The notes beneath the pieces were generated by a model that saw only the letters and a program-made list of their open reading frames with translations, was not told the DNA's origin and did not search any database. The translations under genes and the position numbers were made by a program. A DNA stretch of 64,000 nucleotides from an uncultured Lachnospiraceae bacterium (GTDB lineage Bacteria; Bacillota; Clostridia; Lachnospirales; Lachnospiraceae): positions 17,349 through 81,348 of the forward strand of contig CAJTUC010000018.1 in assembly GCA_910579395.1 (NCBI GenBank). Direction: 5' to 3'. Below are positions 6,848 to 15,015 of the stretch, one piece after another; position 1 is the first letter of the stretch; each line of letters begins with the position of its first letter.

Positions 6848-7477
6848 CTATTTTGTACCGAAAATCCTGTCTCCGGCATCTCCCAATCCGGGAACGATAT
6901 AGCCGTGCTCGTTCAGTTTTTCATCCAATGCCCCTATATACAAATCGACATCAGGATGAGCCTCCTGCATTTTCGCAACACCTTCCGGAGCAGCCAGGAT
7001 ACACATGAAATGAATTTTCTGGCAGCCTCTCTCTTTCAGCATGCGGATTGCAGCTACGGAAGAACCGCCGGTAGCGAGCATGGGATCGGTTACAAAGATT
7101 TCTCTCTCCGCACAGTCTGCCGGAAGCTTGCAGTAATATTCGACCGGTTCCAGCGTTTCCGGGTCGCGATACAAGCCGATGTGCCCGACTTTGGCAGTCG
7201 GTATCAGTTCCAGAACGCCGTCTACCATGCCAAGACCTGCACGGAGAATCGGCACTACCGCCATCTTTTTGCCGCACAGTTCTTTTACCGTGGCCTTACA
7301 GATCGGCGTCTCAATTTCCACATCCGCAAGCGGCAGATTCCTGGTCGCTTCATAGCAGATGAGCATCGAGATTTCTTTAATCGTCTGACGAAAATCCTTT
7401 GTTCCCGTTTCAATGCGCCTGATATAGCCGATTTTGTGCTGTATCAAGGGGTGTTCCATAATCAATGTTTCAGCCAT
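6848..7477 (-). CDS. upp: Uracil phosphoribosyltransferase
   Basis: This 209-aa enzyme of pyrimidine salvage makes UMP from uracil and PRPP. The N-terminal HPLIQHKIGYIRRIETGTKDFR, the VPILRAGLGMVDG segment, the PRPP loop FVTDPMLATGGSSVAA and the uracil-binding C-terminus ending GDAGDRIFGTK are all those of bacterial Upp. Length is typical. The start at 7477 has GGAGAA upstream. It lies 59 bases downstream of a PadR-family gene on the same strand and may share its transcript. Confidence 0.97.
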   Translation of the reverse strand: MAETLIMEHPLIQHKIGYIRRIETGTKDFRQTIKEISMLICYEATRNLPLADVEIETPICKATVKELCGKKMAVVPILRAGLGMVDGVLELIPTAKVGHIGLYRDPETLEPVEYYCKLPADCAEREIFVTDPMLATGGSSVAAIRMLKERGCQKIHFMCILAAPEGVAKMQEAHPDVDLYIGALDEKLNEHGYIVPGLGDAGDRIFGTK

Positions 7478-7536
7478 AATATGTTTTCTCCATTCTTCTT
7501 TTGGTATATAGAATTATAAAATTCTCCTGCAAAAAT

Positions 7537-8097
7537 CTAACGGAACAAATGCTGCTCTCCGTCATCTTCCAGTCGTCCAATACAGCTCTGCGCCCATTCT
7601 ATGAGCATACGCATATTTCTGTGCCCATAATCCACCGTCATTTCCCAATAGAGCGCCTTATCCTTATCCGGAAGATAACTGCCATAAGCCGCGATATATT
7701 CCGGAATGGGTTCCAGACCTTTTAAGAAGATTTCACAGTATTCTATCAGACTATGAAAATAACGGATATTCTCTTCTCTGCTTCTTTCTCCCATAAAGAA
7801 GGTCTTCATCAGCAGCGGGGATTTTGTCCGAAGCCCCAGGTCATCATCGGCAAGCCACTTGAGCAGTTCCGCTTTTCCCTCTTCTGTAATGGCATAGATG
7901 TTTTTATCCGGTTTGCCCTGTTGGGGCACATAGGTCTTATTCACCCAGTTTTTTTGCTCCAGCCCCTGCAGTTCCCGATAAATCTGACTGGTCTGGGCAT
8001 TCCAAAAAAAACGCAGGGAATCTCTGAATACTTCCATGATTTCATAGCCCGTCATATCGTGGTAATTTAACAATCCCAAAATGCCGTGTTTTAACAT
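7537..8097 (-). CDS. PadR-family transcriptional regulator
   Basis: This 186-aa protein has a PadR-type winged helix in residues 1-80: MLKHGILGLLNYHDMTGYEI, then SQIYRELQGLEQKNWV and the wing YAITEEGKAELLKWL. A helical C-terminal dimerization domain, as in the Vir_act_alpha_C subgroup, fills the rest. PadR proteins usually repress a neighbouring exporter or detoxification gene, but none is adjacent here; its target is unknown. Confidence 0.9.
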   Translation of the reverse strand: MLKHGILGLLNYHDMTGYEIMEVFRDSLRFFWNAQTSQIYRELQGLEQKNWVNKTYVPQQGKPDKNIYAITEEGKAELLKWLADDDLGLRTKSPLLMKTFFMGERSREENIRYFHSLIEYCEIFLKGLEPIPEYIAAYGSYLPDKDKALYWEMTVDYGHRNMRMLIEWAQSCIGRLEDDGEQHLFR

Positions 8098-8197
8098 TCG
8101 CGTATTCCTTCTTCCCCGCTTTTATTCTATTTTAACTGATATGCAGATCATATGTAAATAGCTTCTTTTGCTTTATCCGCCAATTAATCCATCCATT

Positions 8198-8956
8198 TCA
8201 TCCTCCAATCATAACACCGGTATTTCCATGAAGCAGAACGCGTATGATGCCGCAGATGATCAGATGCAGCGGATAATAGAGATAGAAAAACCACTTCATT
8301 CCTTTCCATTTTCCCCTCTTCCCGTTATAATTTTTCAGGAAGGGAATCGTCAGCACGACAAACAGCTGAATAATGCCATATATCTTATTAATAAACAGAA
8401 AATAGACGATTGCATAAAAAATCACCCAGAATGCCATACCCGCCATCTGCTTTTTAAAATTATCCCGATTCTGCCCGATTGAAATGATTGCCATAACTGC
8501 AATACAGCTCCAATCAGAACAAAAAGTGATTACACAAATGACAATCAGCAGCAGCATCTTCATCCACGCTTTCAGTTTCGGGCTGTCCATGACCACCAGT
8601 CCCACAAGTCCCCATGCCAGAGACCAGATCACGCTTGTCTGATTAAATACAGTAGTCTGAAAAGGTATAAAGGGTATTCCAAATGCAAAATTATAAGCAA
8701 AATGAGAAATCAGTGCAAACAGAAACAATCTGAAAGCATATTTCTTTACGTTATGCGTATAGTGATAGCCTTCTGCAATAAAAAACCACATAATAGGCGC
8801 TGCCAGTCTGCCGACGATATGAAGAAGGATGAGTCGCCAGTCTGTTGGATAATCCGGAAATATCACGGATATGACATGGTCTATCGTCATCGCAGTAATG
8901 GCGATGACTTTTAACTGATTGGCATTGAATCCCTGTGCTCTTTTCGTCTGTTCCAT
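8198..8956 (-). CDS. TraX-family membrane protein
   Basis: This 252-aa polytopic membrane protein has about seven hydrophobic helices. The N-terminus NANQLKVIAITAMTIDHV, the downstream HIVGRLAAPIMWFFIAEGY and the HTHNVKKYAFRLF-like segment (HYTHNVKKYAFRLF here) are characteristic of TraX. In F plasmids TraX acetylates pilin; chromosomal homologues in Firmicutes have no established role and are related to acyltransferase-3 proteins. GGAGG lies 8 bases before the ATG. No conjugation genes are near. Confidence 0.85.
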   Translation of the reverse strand: MEQTKRAQGFNANQLKVIAITAMTIDHVISVIFPDYPTDWRLILLHIVGRLAAPIMWFFIAEGYHYTHNVKKYAFRLFLFALISHFAYNFAFGIPFIPFQTTVFNQTSVIWSLAWGLVGLVVMDSPKLKAWMKMLLLIVICVITFCSDWSCIAVMAIISIGQNRDNFKKQMAGMAFWVIFYAIVYFLFINKIYGIIQLFVVLTIPFLKNYNGKRGKWKGMKWFFYLYYPLHLIICGIIRVLLHGNTGVMIGG

Positions 8957-9092
8957 AGCTTATACCTCCACCTGCAAATCTTTCTGCTCCATTTTTTAGA
9001 AATATATTTATTAGATATTATATTCCACTTATGGAATATAGTCAAGCGGTGAATAGATTGTTCACAAAAGAATATATAAGAAATCCAAACGG

Positions 9093-9120
9093 TTGAAAAT
9101 CAAACAAAACATGATATAAT
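9093..9120 (+). promoter_or_regulatory. Vegetative promoter of the 9.2-kb membrane protein gene
   Basis: TTGAAA (9093-9098), 16 bases, TATAAT (9115-9120). It lies 42 bases before the start codon in an AT-rich gap between divergent genes. Confidence 0.65.
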
Positions 9121-9161
9121 TCTCTTAAACATATCAGTATTTGCAAAGGAGACAAAACTAT

Positions 9162-9719
9162 ATGGCAAAACAGCTGAAAAAAAGACCAATTGAAAAAGAA
9201 CTGGAATTCTTAGCCATTTTCGAACTACTGGGCGTGCTGATGTTTGTAGGGTTGTATTTCGCAGCAAAGTATATTATCGACATGGACCTTGGGAAAAACG
9301 CATTCAAATTAAATTGGATTTCGTTTTATCCATTGCTGGTATTTTCTTTCATCGTAATAGAGGGCAGTTTCTATTGGCTTAATAAGCTGAAAATGGTCAA
9401 AAGGCAAAAGGCTTTAAGTAATATTGAAATTGGCAGGATTTACAATAAATTAAGATGGATAAACGTGATTTTATTAACAGCCTATCTGTTGGTAATTATC
9501 ATAGCAGCTTTTACAAAAGCAGATTTATCCGGAATAATTGTTGGGATTTTACTGTATTTTATGGCAATCATTGAACAAATTAATTATTTTCACATCCGAC
9601 TTTCTTATGAGACGGTAAATGGTACCCTCTTAGTGATTGAACCTCTTAAAAAGCTTTTTACCGGAACCGGAAAACGTTCACAATTGCGAAAGGATATTGA
9701 CACTTATTTAGGTGTTTAA
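9162..9719 (+). CDS. Unrecognised four-helix membrane protein
   Basis: This 185-aa protein is not one I can name. It has four hydrophobic segments, at about 18-40, 55-75, 100-122 and 125-147, a positively charged N-terminus (KQLKKRP) and a charged cytoplasmic-looking tail rich in Lys and Arg ending DIDTYLGV. The start at 9162 is supported by AAAGGAG and a good promoter (9093-9120). It stands alone between traX-like and tpiA genes. It is notably more AT-rich than its neighbours, which could mean recent acquisition. Confidence 0.75.
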   Translation: MAKQLKKRPIEKELEFLAIFELLGVLMFVGLYFAAKYIIDMDLGKNAFKLNWISFYPLLVFSFIVIEGSFYWLNKLKMVKRQKALSNIEIGRIYNKLRWINVILLTAYLLVIIIAAFTKADLSGIIVGILLYFMAIIEQINYFHIRLSYETVNGTLLVIEPLKKLFTGTGKRSQLRKDIDTYLGV

Positions 9720-9864
9720 CTTCCAGTTTAACCTCTTTCTAAAAGAATCTATCTTCGCTCAACGATATCGGTCAATAAGAAAAAAGGGATATCAAAGGAA
9801 TTTATTTCCCTTGGTACCCCTATTTTACTGCATTTTCTAACTATCAGTTTTTGTGAAAAACTAA

Positions 9865-10614
9865 TTATTTATAATTTACAATTTTCCCAAAATCCGCCTT
9901 CAAAGACGCGCCGCCAACCAGGCCGCCGTCAATATCAGGCTGTGCAAACAGCTCTGCTGCGTTGCCTGCATTTACGGAACCGCCGTACTGAATACGGACT
10001 GCCTCTGCTGTTGCATCATCATAAATCTCAGCGATGCAGTCACGGATGCCCTTACATACTTCCTCAGCCTGCTCTGTGGTTGCCGTCTTACCTGTTCCGA
10101 TCGCCCAAATCGGCTCATATGCAATGACCATGCCTTTTACCTGATCAGCGGTAACTTCTGTGAGGTCAGATTTAATCTGTAATCTGATCCAATCCATTGT
10201 TACACCCATTTCTCTCTGCTCCAATGTCTCGCCACAGCATAAAATAGGTGTCAGACCTGCTTCCAGAGCTTTCTTTACTTTCTTATTCAGAAGCGCATCG
10301 TCTTCCTTGAAATAATCACGTCTCTCGGAATGTCCGATGATTACATATTTTACGCCTGCATCCTTTAACATCGCTGCGGAAATCTCACCCGTATAAGCGC
10401 CTTTTTCCTCAAAATACATGTTCTCGGCGCCGACTTCTACATTGGTGCCCTTTACAGCCTCTACGACCGGAACGATATCAATCGCGGGTACACAGTATAC
10501 AACGTCTACATCATCGGATTTAACCAAATCTTTTAATTCCTCGCACAAAGCAACTGCCTGGCTGGGTGTCATATTCATCTTCCAGTTTCCGGCTACAATT
10601 TTCCTTCTTGCCAT
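9865..10614 (-). CDS. tpiA: Triosephosphate isomerase
   Basis: This 249-aa glycolytic enzyme interconverts DHAP and glyceraldehyde 3-phosphate. KIVAGNWKMN near the N-terminus carries the catalytic Lys. IIGHSERRDYF carries the catalytic His, and AYEPIWAIGTGKTAT the catalytic Glu and flexible loop. IQYGGSVNAGN and GLVGGASL bind phosphate. The start at 10614 has GGAG at a suitable distance; five extra upstream codons including another ATG are unlikely. It is the third gene of a gap-pgk-tpiA series, separated from pgk by about 220 bases of repeats and hairpins. Confidence 0.97.
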   Translation of the reverse strand: MARRKIVAGNWKMNMTPSQAVALCEELKDLVKSDDVDVVYCVPAIDIVPVVEAVKGTNVEVGAENMYFEEKGAYTGEISAAMLKDAGVKYVIIGHSERRDYFKEDDALLNKKVKKALEAGLTPILCCGETLEQREMGVTMDWIRLQIKSDLTEVTADQVKGMVIAYEPIWAIGTGKTATTEQAEEVCKGIRDCIAEIYDDATAEAVRIQYGGSVNAGNAAELFAQPDIDGGLVGGASLKADFGKIVNYK

Positions 10615-10635
10615 TTTTCCATTCTCCATTCATCT

Positions 10636-10716
10636 ACTTACTTTTATACTTTTACATATCTTTTTCTTTTACTTACTTTTATTCTTTTACTTACTTTTAT
10701 TCTTTTGCTTACTTTC
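10636..10716. repeat. Polypyrimidine 17-18 bp tandem repeats between tpiA and pgk
   Basis: Four or so units of about 18 bp with consensus ACTTACTTTTATTCTTTT on the plus strand. Two adjacent units (10671-10688 and 10689-10706) are identical. On the mRNA strand this is a purine-rich, A/G-only stretch just upstream of the tpiA ribosome binding site. The repeats have no unique spacers, so this is not a CRISPR array. Confidence 0.7.
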
Positions 10717-10722
10717 CACCTG

Positions 10723-10803
10723 GAAGAATGGCTCCAAAGAGCCACTCTTTCCGGAATAACTTAGTACATCTTAGCTGATGTTTTCTATCAGCTTAGATGT
10801 ACT
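10723..10803. other. Two hairpins between pgk and tpiA
   Basis: One hairpin at about 10723-10752 has a GGAAGA..TGGCTC stem with a CAAA loop. A stronger one at 10763-10803 pairs AGTACATCT with AGATGTACT and AGCTGAT with ATCAGCT around a 7-nt loop. Neither is followed by a clear T-run on the mRNA strand. They may be processing or stabilising structures, or a weak terminator, rather than a strong stop. Confidence 0.5.
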
Positions 10804-10832
10804 TTACTCCGTTTTATTCCGTTTATTCCGTT

Positions 10833-12056
10833 TTATTTGTCATCTGCAGCCACAACACCCGGTAACTCCTTGCCTTCCAAAAATTCAAGGGAAGCGCCGC
10901 CGCCTGTGGAAATATGACTCATCTTGTCTGCGAAACCAAGCTGGTTTACCGCTGCAGCGCTGTCGCCGCCGCCGATGATCGTTGTTGCATCTGTCTCGGC
11001 AAGAGATTTCGCTACTGCAATCGTACCTGCTGCCAGTGTCGGATTCTCGAATACGCCCATCGGTCCGTTCCATACAACAGTCTTAGCAGATTTTACGGCG
11101 TCTGCATACAATTTCGCTGTTTCCGTACCGATATCAAGACCTTCTTTATCAGCAGGAATCTTGTCTGCTGCTACGACCTCAACATCGATCGGTCCATCGA
11201 TCGGATCCGGAAAATGGTCAGCAATCGTTGTATCAACAGGCAGTAACAGCTTCTTGCCAAGTTTCTCTGCCTTTTCCATCATTTCTTTACAATAGTCGAG
11301 TTTCTCATTATCTACAAGAGAGTTTCCGACTTCCATTCCTTTTGCTTTCAGGAAAGTAAATGCCATACCGCCGCCAATGATCAATGTATCACATTTCTCT
11401 AACAGGTTATTGATAACGTTCAGTTTATCAGCAACTTTTGCGCCGCCGAGAATCGCTACGAACGGTCTGACCGGATTTTCTACTGCATTTCCAAGGAAAT
11501 CAATTTCTTTCTGCATCAGATAACCAACTGCATTCTCTCCGCCTTTTTCGGAAATGAATTTCGTAACACCTGCTACGGAAGCATGTGCTCTATGAGAAGA
11601 GCCGAAAGCATCGCATACATAAGCGTCTGCAAGGTCAGCCAGCTCTTTGCTGAATTCCTCACCGTTCTTTGTCTCTTCCTTGCCGCGGAAACGGGTATTC
11701 TGAAGCAGTACGACATCGCCTTCCTTCATTGCTTCAACTGCTGCGGTAGCCGCTTCACCCGTTACATTATAATCCGCAACAAAGTTTACTTCTTTTCCAA
11801 GCTTCTCGGACAGTCTTTTTGCAACCGGTGCAAGAGATTCCTTCTCATTCGGGCCTTCTTTTACTTTGCCGAGATGAGAGCAGAGAATCACTTTCGCGCC
11901 GTCACCGATCAGTTTGTTGATCGTCGGCAGAGCTGCAACAATACGGGTCTCATCTGTGATCTCGCCGTTTTTCAACGGTACGTTAAAGTCACATCTTACA
12001 AGAACGCGTTTTCCTTTCACATTGATATCATCTACGGATTTCTTATTTAATCCCAT
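10833..12056 (-). CDS. pgk: Phosphoglycerate kinase
   Basis: This 407-aa glycolytic enzyme makes ATP from 1,3-bisphosphoglycerate. VRCDFNVPLKNGEITDETRI near residue 20 and HLGKVKEGPN match the substrate-binding N-domain. GGAKVADKLNVI, IGGGMAFTFL, VWNGPMGVFE and the nucleotide loop GGGDSAAAVNQLG match the C-domain. The true start is the ATG at 12056 with GGAGGAAAG upstream; a 54-codon open extension further upstream covers the intergenic hairpins and is not coding. Length is typical. Confidence 0.97.
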   Translation of the reverse strand: MGLNKKSVDDINVKGKRVLVRCDFNVPLKNGEITDETRIVAALPTINKLIGDGAKVILCSHLGKVKEGPNEKESLAPVAKRLSEKLGKEVNFVADYNVTGEAATAAVEAMKEGDVVLLQNTRFRGKEETKNGEEFSKELADLADAYVCDAFGSSHRAHASVAGVTKFISEKGGENAVGYLMQKEIDFLGNAVENPVRPFVAILGGAKVADKLNVINNLLEKCDTLIIGGGMAFTFLKAKGMEVGNSLVDNEKLDYCKEMMEKAEKLGKKLLLPVDTTIADHFPDPIDGPIDVEVVAADKIPADKEGLDIGTETAKLYADAVKSAKTVVWNGPMGVFENPTLAAGTIAVAKSLAETDATTIIGGGDSAAAVNQLGFADKMSHISTGGGASLEFLEGKELPGVVAADDK

Positions 12057-12131
12057 TTTCTTTCCTCCATTCCGCCGCTTCAACGGCATCTTAATCGAGC
12101 AGGGAAGACCTCTTCCTCCGCTCGTCGCACG

Positions 12132-12171
12132 GCCCGCATGCCGCTTTAGCGGCAAACTTCCTAATGCGGGC
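12132..12171. other. Cruciform-like dyad in the gap-pgk spacer
   Basis: GCCCGCAT (12132-12139) pairs with ATGCGGGC (12164-12171). Inside it GCCGCT (12140-12145) pairs with AGCGGC (12148-12153). The nested stems lie about 75 bases upstream of the pgk start, in its probable leader. It is unusually GC-rich for an intergenic segment here. Confidence 0.5.
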
Positions 12172-12241
12172 ATGTGCATAAAAAGCGCAAGCTCCGCAGC
12201 CTGCACATCAAATCCCACTACGATTACAGCAATTTCCTATT

Positions 12242-12280
12242 ATTTAAAAATAAGGTCCGGCCCAACAAGGCCGGACCTTA
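12242..12280 (-). terminator. Terminator downstream of gap
   Basis: A perfect 12-bp stem, TAAGGTCCGGCC (12251-12262) with GGCCGGACCTTA (12269-12280), and a 6-nt loop. On the minus strand it is followed by TTTTTAAATAAT. It may be partial, letting some transcript continue into pgk. Confidence 0.85.
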
Positions 12281-12316
12281 ACAGATCTTAGCTTAAAATT
12301 TTCAAAACTTCATGAA

Positions 12317-13318
12317 TTACTGTAATTCAGCGAAGTATTTGATTGTTCTAACCATCTGGCTTGTATAGCTGTTCTCATTGTCATACCAGGAAACAACCTG
12401 TACCAGATTGTCAGCGCCAACCATTGTCTGAGTTGCATCGAAGAGTGAACCATATCTCATACCGATAACGTCAGAAGATACGATTTCTTCCTCATTGTAG
12501 CCGAAGGACTCATTAGCTGCTGCTTTCATAGCTGCATTGATTTCATCCTTTGTTACGGACTTCTCAACAGTTGCTACGAGGATTGTTGTAGAACCTGTCG
12601 GAGTAGGAACACGCTGAGCGGAACCGATCAGTTTACCGTTCAGTTCAGGAATAACAAGGCCGATTGCCTTAGCAGCACCTGTGCTGTTCGGAACGATATT
12701 GATAGCGCCTGCGCGGGATCTTCTCAAATCGCCTTTTCTCTGAGGACCGTCGAGAATCATCTGATCGCCTGTGTAAGCATGAATTGTGCTCATGATACCG
12801 GATTTAATCGTAGCCAAGTCATTCAGCGCTTTTGCCATAGGAGCCAGGCAGTTTGTTGTACAGGATGCTGCGGAGATGATTGTATCATCCTTTGTCAGCG
12901 TTGTGTGGTTTACGTTGTAAACAATTGTCGGAAGGTCATTTCCTGCAGGAGCAGAGATAACTACTTTCTTAGCGCCGGCATTGATGTGTGCCTGTGCTTT
13001 CTCTTTGGATGTGTAGAAACCGGAGCACTCCAGAACTACGTCTACTCCAAGTTCACCCCAAGGACAATTGTTAGCATCGGGCTCTTTGTAGATTTTCAGA
13101 GTCTTGCCGTCAACTGTGATGGAATCTTCTCCAGCTGAAACCGTATCGCCTTTCTCATATCTGCCCTGTGAAGAATCATACTTCAACAAGTGAGCCAGCA
13201 TCTTAGGGCTTGTTAAATCGTTAATTGCTACTACTTCGTATCCCTCTGCACCGAACATCTGTCTGAATGCAAGACGACCGATACGACCAAAACCATTGAT
13301 TGCTACTTTTACTGCCAT
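12317..13318 (-). CDS. gap: Glyceraldehyde-3-phosphate dehydrogenase
   Basis: This 333-aa enzyme starts VKVAINGFGRIGRLAFRQM, the NAD Rossmann motif. The catalytic Cys is in SAASCTTNCLAPM, followed by the His of the HAYTGDQ segment, and WYDNENSYTSQMVRT closes the C-terminus. Asp in AINDLT after the second strand suggests NAD preference. The start at 13318 has AGGAGG. It is the first gene of the gap-pgk-tpiA series and has its own upstream control region with a perfect dyad at 13399-13414 and its own terminator. Confidence 0.98.
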   Translation of the reverse strand: MAVKVAINGFGRIGRLAFRQMFGAEGYEVVAINDLTSPKMLAHLLKYDSSQGRYEKGDTVSAGEDSITVDGKTLKIYKEPDANNCPWGELGVDVVLECSGFYTSKEKAQAHINAGAKKVVISAPAGNDLPTIVYNVNHTTLTKDDTIISAASCTTNCLAPMAKALNDLATIKSGIMSTIHAYTGDQMILDGPQRKGDLRRSRAGAINIVPNSTGAAKAIGLVIPELNGKLIGSAQRVPTPTGSTTILVATVEKSVTKDEINAAMKAAANESFGYNEEEIVSSDVIGMRYGSLFDATQTMVGADNLVQVVSWYDNENSYTSQMVRTIKYFAELQ

Positions 13319-13398
13319 TTTCGTTTCCTCCTAATAAAATAAAATATATTTTATATTATTTTGCCAAACTGCAATTATAAAATACATAAAATACAGAT

Positions 13399-13414
13399 TG
13401 ACAAAATTTTGTCA
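13399..13414. promoter_or_regulatory. Perfect palindrome upstream of gap, candidate operator
   Basis: TGACAAAATTTTGTCA is a perfect 16-bp palindrome about 85 bases upstream of the gap start. It overlaps a possible minus-strand -35, TTGTCA, with TATAAT (13374-13379) 19 bases further on, a longer spacing than usual. The rest of the 13319-13511 gap is AT-rich and shows nothing else. Confidence 0.45.
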
Positions 13415-13511
13415 GCACAATCATTTTACCTAATTTGTCCATAAAATTCAAGGTGTAAATCAAAAATAATTGGAAATTTATAACTATTTTATAATTTTAT
13501 AAAACTTGCTG

Positions 13512-13704
13512 CTGTCCGTTCGAAGCCAGGGTGCCGCCCGCAGGAGTCATATCCCCTTGTCACCACGCTCCCGCTCCGCGAAAAATCGTAGCGGTGCTAA
13601 GTTCAAAGGCCGCAAAGCTGCCTTTTCACTAAGCACCGACGTTTTTCAAGGGGTTCCGCGGGGATATGACTCCTGCTGGCGGCACCCTGGCTTCGAACGG
13701 ACAG
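13512..13704 (+). repeat. 193-bp structured element, copy 1
   Basis: A 45-bp left arm (13512-13556) is complementary to the right arm (13660-13704) at 44 of 45 positions. Between them is a 103-nt core (13557-13659) that aligns without gaps to the core of a second copy at 17628-17820, about 80% identical. Inside the core CGGTGCT pairs with AGCACCG and GAAAAA with TTTTTC. The arms are GC-rich and differ in sequence from copy 2. It ends 11 bases before the promoter of the PHP gene, so it is not in that gene's leader. The strand given is the orientation of the shared core. Confidence 0.85.
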
Positions 13705-13715
13705 TACTGACGCAC

Positions 13716-13744
13716 TTGCCATTTTCCCCAAAATGCACTATACT
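13716..13744 (+). promoter_or_regulatory. Promoter of the PHP phosphatase gene
   Basis: TTGCCA (13716-13721), 17 bases, TATACT (13739-13744), about 65 bases before the start codon. Confidence 0.6.
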
Positions 13745-13810
13745 GATACGGCACCGGCGGCAATGCCTGATTGTCTGCCGAAATCAGTATATCACAAAAG
13801 GAGACATACC

Positions 13811-14629
13811 ATGCCGATCACAGCCGATTATCACTTGCATTCTTCTTTTTCGGGAGATTCCGATACACCGATGGTGGAAATGGTCTTGCAGGGAATCAAA
13901 ACAGGACTGAAGTGGATGTGCTTCACGGAACATCAGGACTTCGATTATCCCGTTTCGACGGAAACACCTGCAGGAACGTTCGATGTAAATCCTGACTCAT
14001 ATCTTTATGAATTTTTGAAATGCCGGGAAAAATATGCGGATAAAATAACGCTCGTTTTTGGTGTAGAACTCGGTCTACAGCCATACCTCTCTAAAAAAAA
14101 TGCCGCCTTTGCCAAAGCGCACGAATATGACTTCATCATCGCCTCTTCCCATCTCTGCAATGGAAAAGACCCCTATTATCCCGCTTTTTACGAGGGAAGG
14201 ACGCAGGAAGAAGCCTACCGCGAATATTTTGAATCGATTCTGGAAAATCTGAAAAGTTTCAGCAATTTCGATGTTTACGGCCATCTGGACTATGTTGTCC
14301 GCTATGGTCCGCAGAAAGACGACGGATATACTTATGAGCAATACCGTGATATCCTCGATAAGATTCTGGAAAAGCTGATTCAGGACGGAAAAGGTATCGA
14401 ACTCAACACCGGCGGACTGGCAAACGGTCTGCGGGAAGCCAATCCCTGCACAGCCATTCTCCGCCGCTATAAAGAACTCGGCGGTGAAATCATTACGGTC
14501 GGTTCCGATGCCCATAAGCCCGAACGTATCGCGGCTTATTTTGAACAGGCTGCCGCGATGTTAACCGACTGTGGTTTCCGCTATTACAGCACGTTTGAAA
14601 GGCGGAACGTTTCCTTTCATAAGATATGA
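13811..14629 (+). CDS. hisK: PHP-domain histidinol-phosphatase family protein
   Basis: This 272-aa PHP-fold metallophosphatase begins ADYHLHSSFSGDSDTPMVEM with the metal-binding HxH, followed by CFTEHQDFDYP. The segments ASSHLCNGKDPYY, YGHLDYVVRY and GSDAHKPERI supply the remaining His and Asp ligands. The arrangement is that of HisJ/HisK, which removes phosphate from histidinol phosphate in histidine synthesis. No other his genes are near, so a related PHP activity is possible. The start at 13811 has AAAGGAG; an upstream ATG at 13733 overlaps the promoter. Its last 69 bases overlap a convergent gene. Confidence 0.88.
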   Translation: MPITADYHLHSSFSGDSDTPMVEMVLQGIKTGLKWMCFTEHQDFDYPVSTETPAGTFDVNPDSYLYEFLKCREKYADKITLVFGVELGLQPYLSKKNAAFAKAHEYDFIIASSHLCNGKDPYYPAFYEGRTQEEAYREYFESILENLKSFSNFDVYGHLDYVVRYGPQKDDGYTYEQYRDILDKILEKLIQDGKGIELNTGGLANGLREANPCTAILRRYKELGGEIITVGSDAHKPERIAAYFEQAAAMLTDCGFRYYSTFERRNVSFHKI

Positions 14630-14890
14630 GCCGTCAAAAAAATTAACGATTTCCTTTGCGTGAGGTACTTTTCTGAGAATCGCAGTCTTGGCAGTACCGC
14701 GCTGACTGCTGTTGACACAGATGATAAACCTGCCTTCTTTACCGGGAGCCGCCTTTTTGAATTTGATAAAAAAGGAGACTCCAGCGCCGAAGAAGGCTTT
14801 TTTTACCTTTTCCTTTGTTTCCTTATCATAAACTTCACACAACTCTATCTCATTATTTACTTTCACATGTGTATATTTTGATTCTACCAT
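14561..14890 (-). CDS. Conserved-looking small basic protein, function unknown
   Basis: This 109-aa protein is not recognised. It is rich in Lys and Val, has no membrane segment, and contains an FFGAGVSFFIKFKKAAPGKEGRF stretch (split here as FFGAGVSFF and IKFKKAAPGKEGRF). GGAGGC precedes two close ATGs; the second, at 14890, has the better spacing. Its 3' end overlaps the last 69 bases of the PHP gene on the other strand. The good ribosome binding site and codon use argue that it is real. Confidence 0.6.
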   Translation of the reverse strand: MVESKYTHVKVNNEIELCEVYDKETKEKVKKAFFGAGVSFFIKFKKAAPGKEGRFIICVNSSQRGTAKTAILRKVPHAKEIVNFFDGSYLMKGNVPPFKRAVIAETTVG

Positions 14891-15015
14891 TTTCATGCCT
14901 CCGTTCTTTCCCCTTTATCCCCCTGTTATATTATGTTCCTAGCATAAAGTGTATCACAGAACCTGTGAAAATATCGTGAAGGAAAACAGTAGATTTTCTT
15001 AAAATTTTCTTACTT

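Noticed and set aside
10636..10716. CRISPR-like or VNTR array between tpiA and pgk
   Set aside because: Units are about 18 bp, adjacent and without spacers; recorded as a simple tandem repeat.
12057..12218. 54-codon N-terminal extension of phosphoglycerate kinase
   Set aside because: It translates an intergenic dyad, and the ATG at 12056 has an excellent ribosome binding site and the expected N-terminus.
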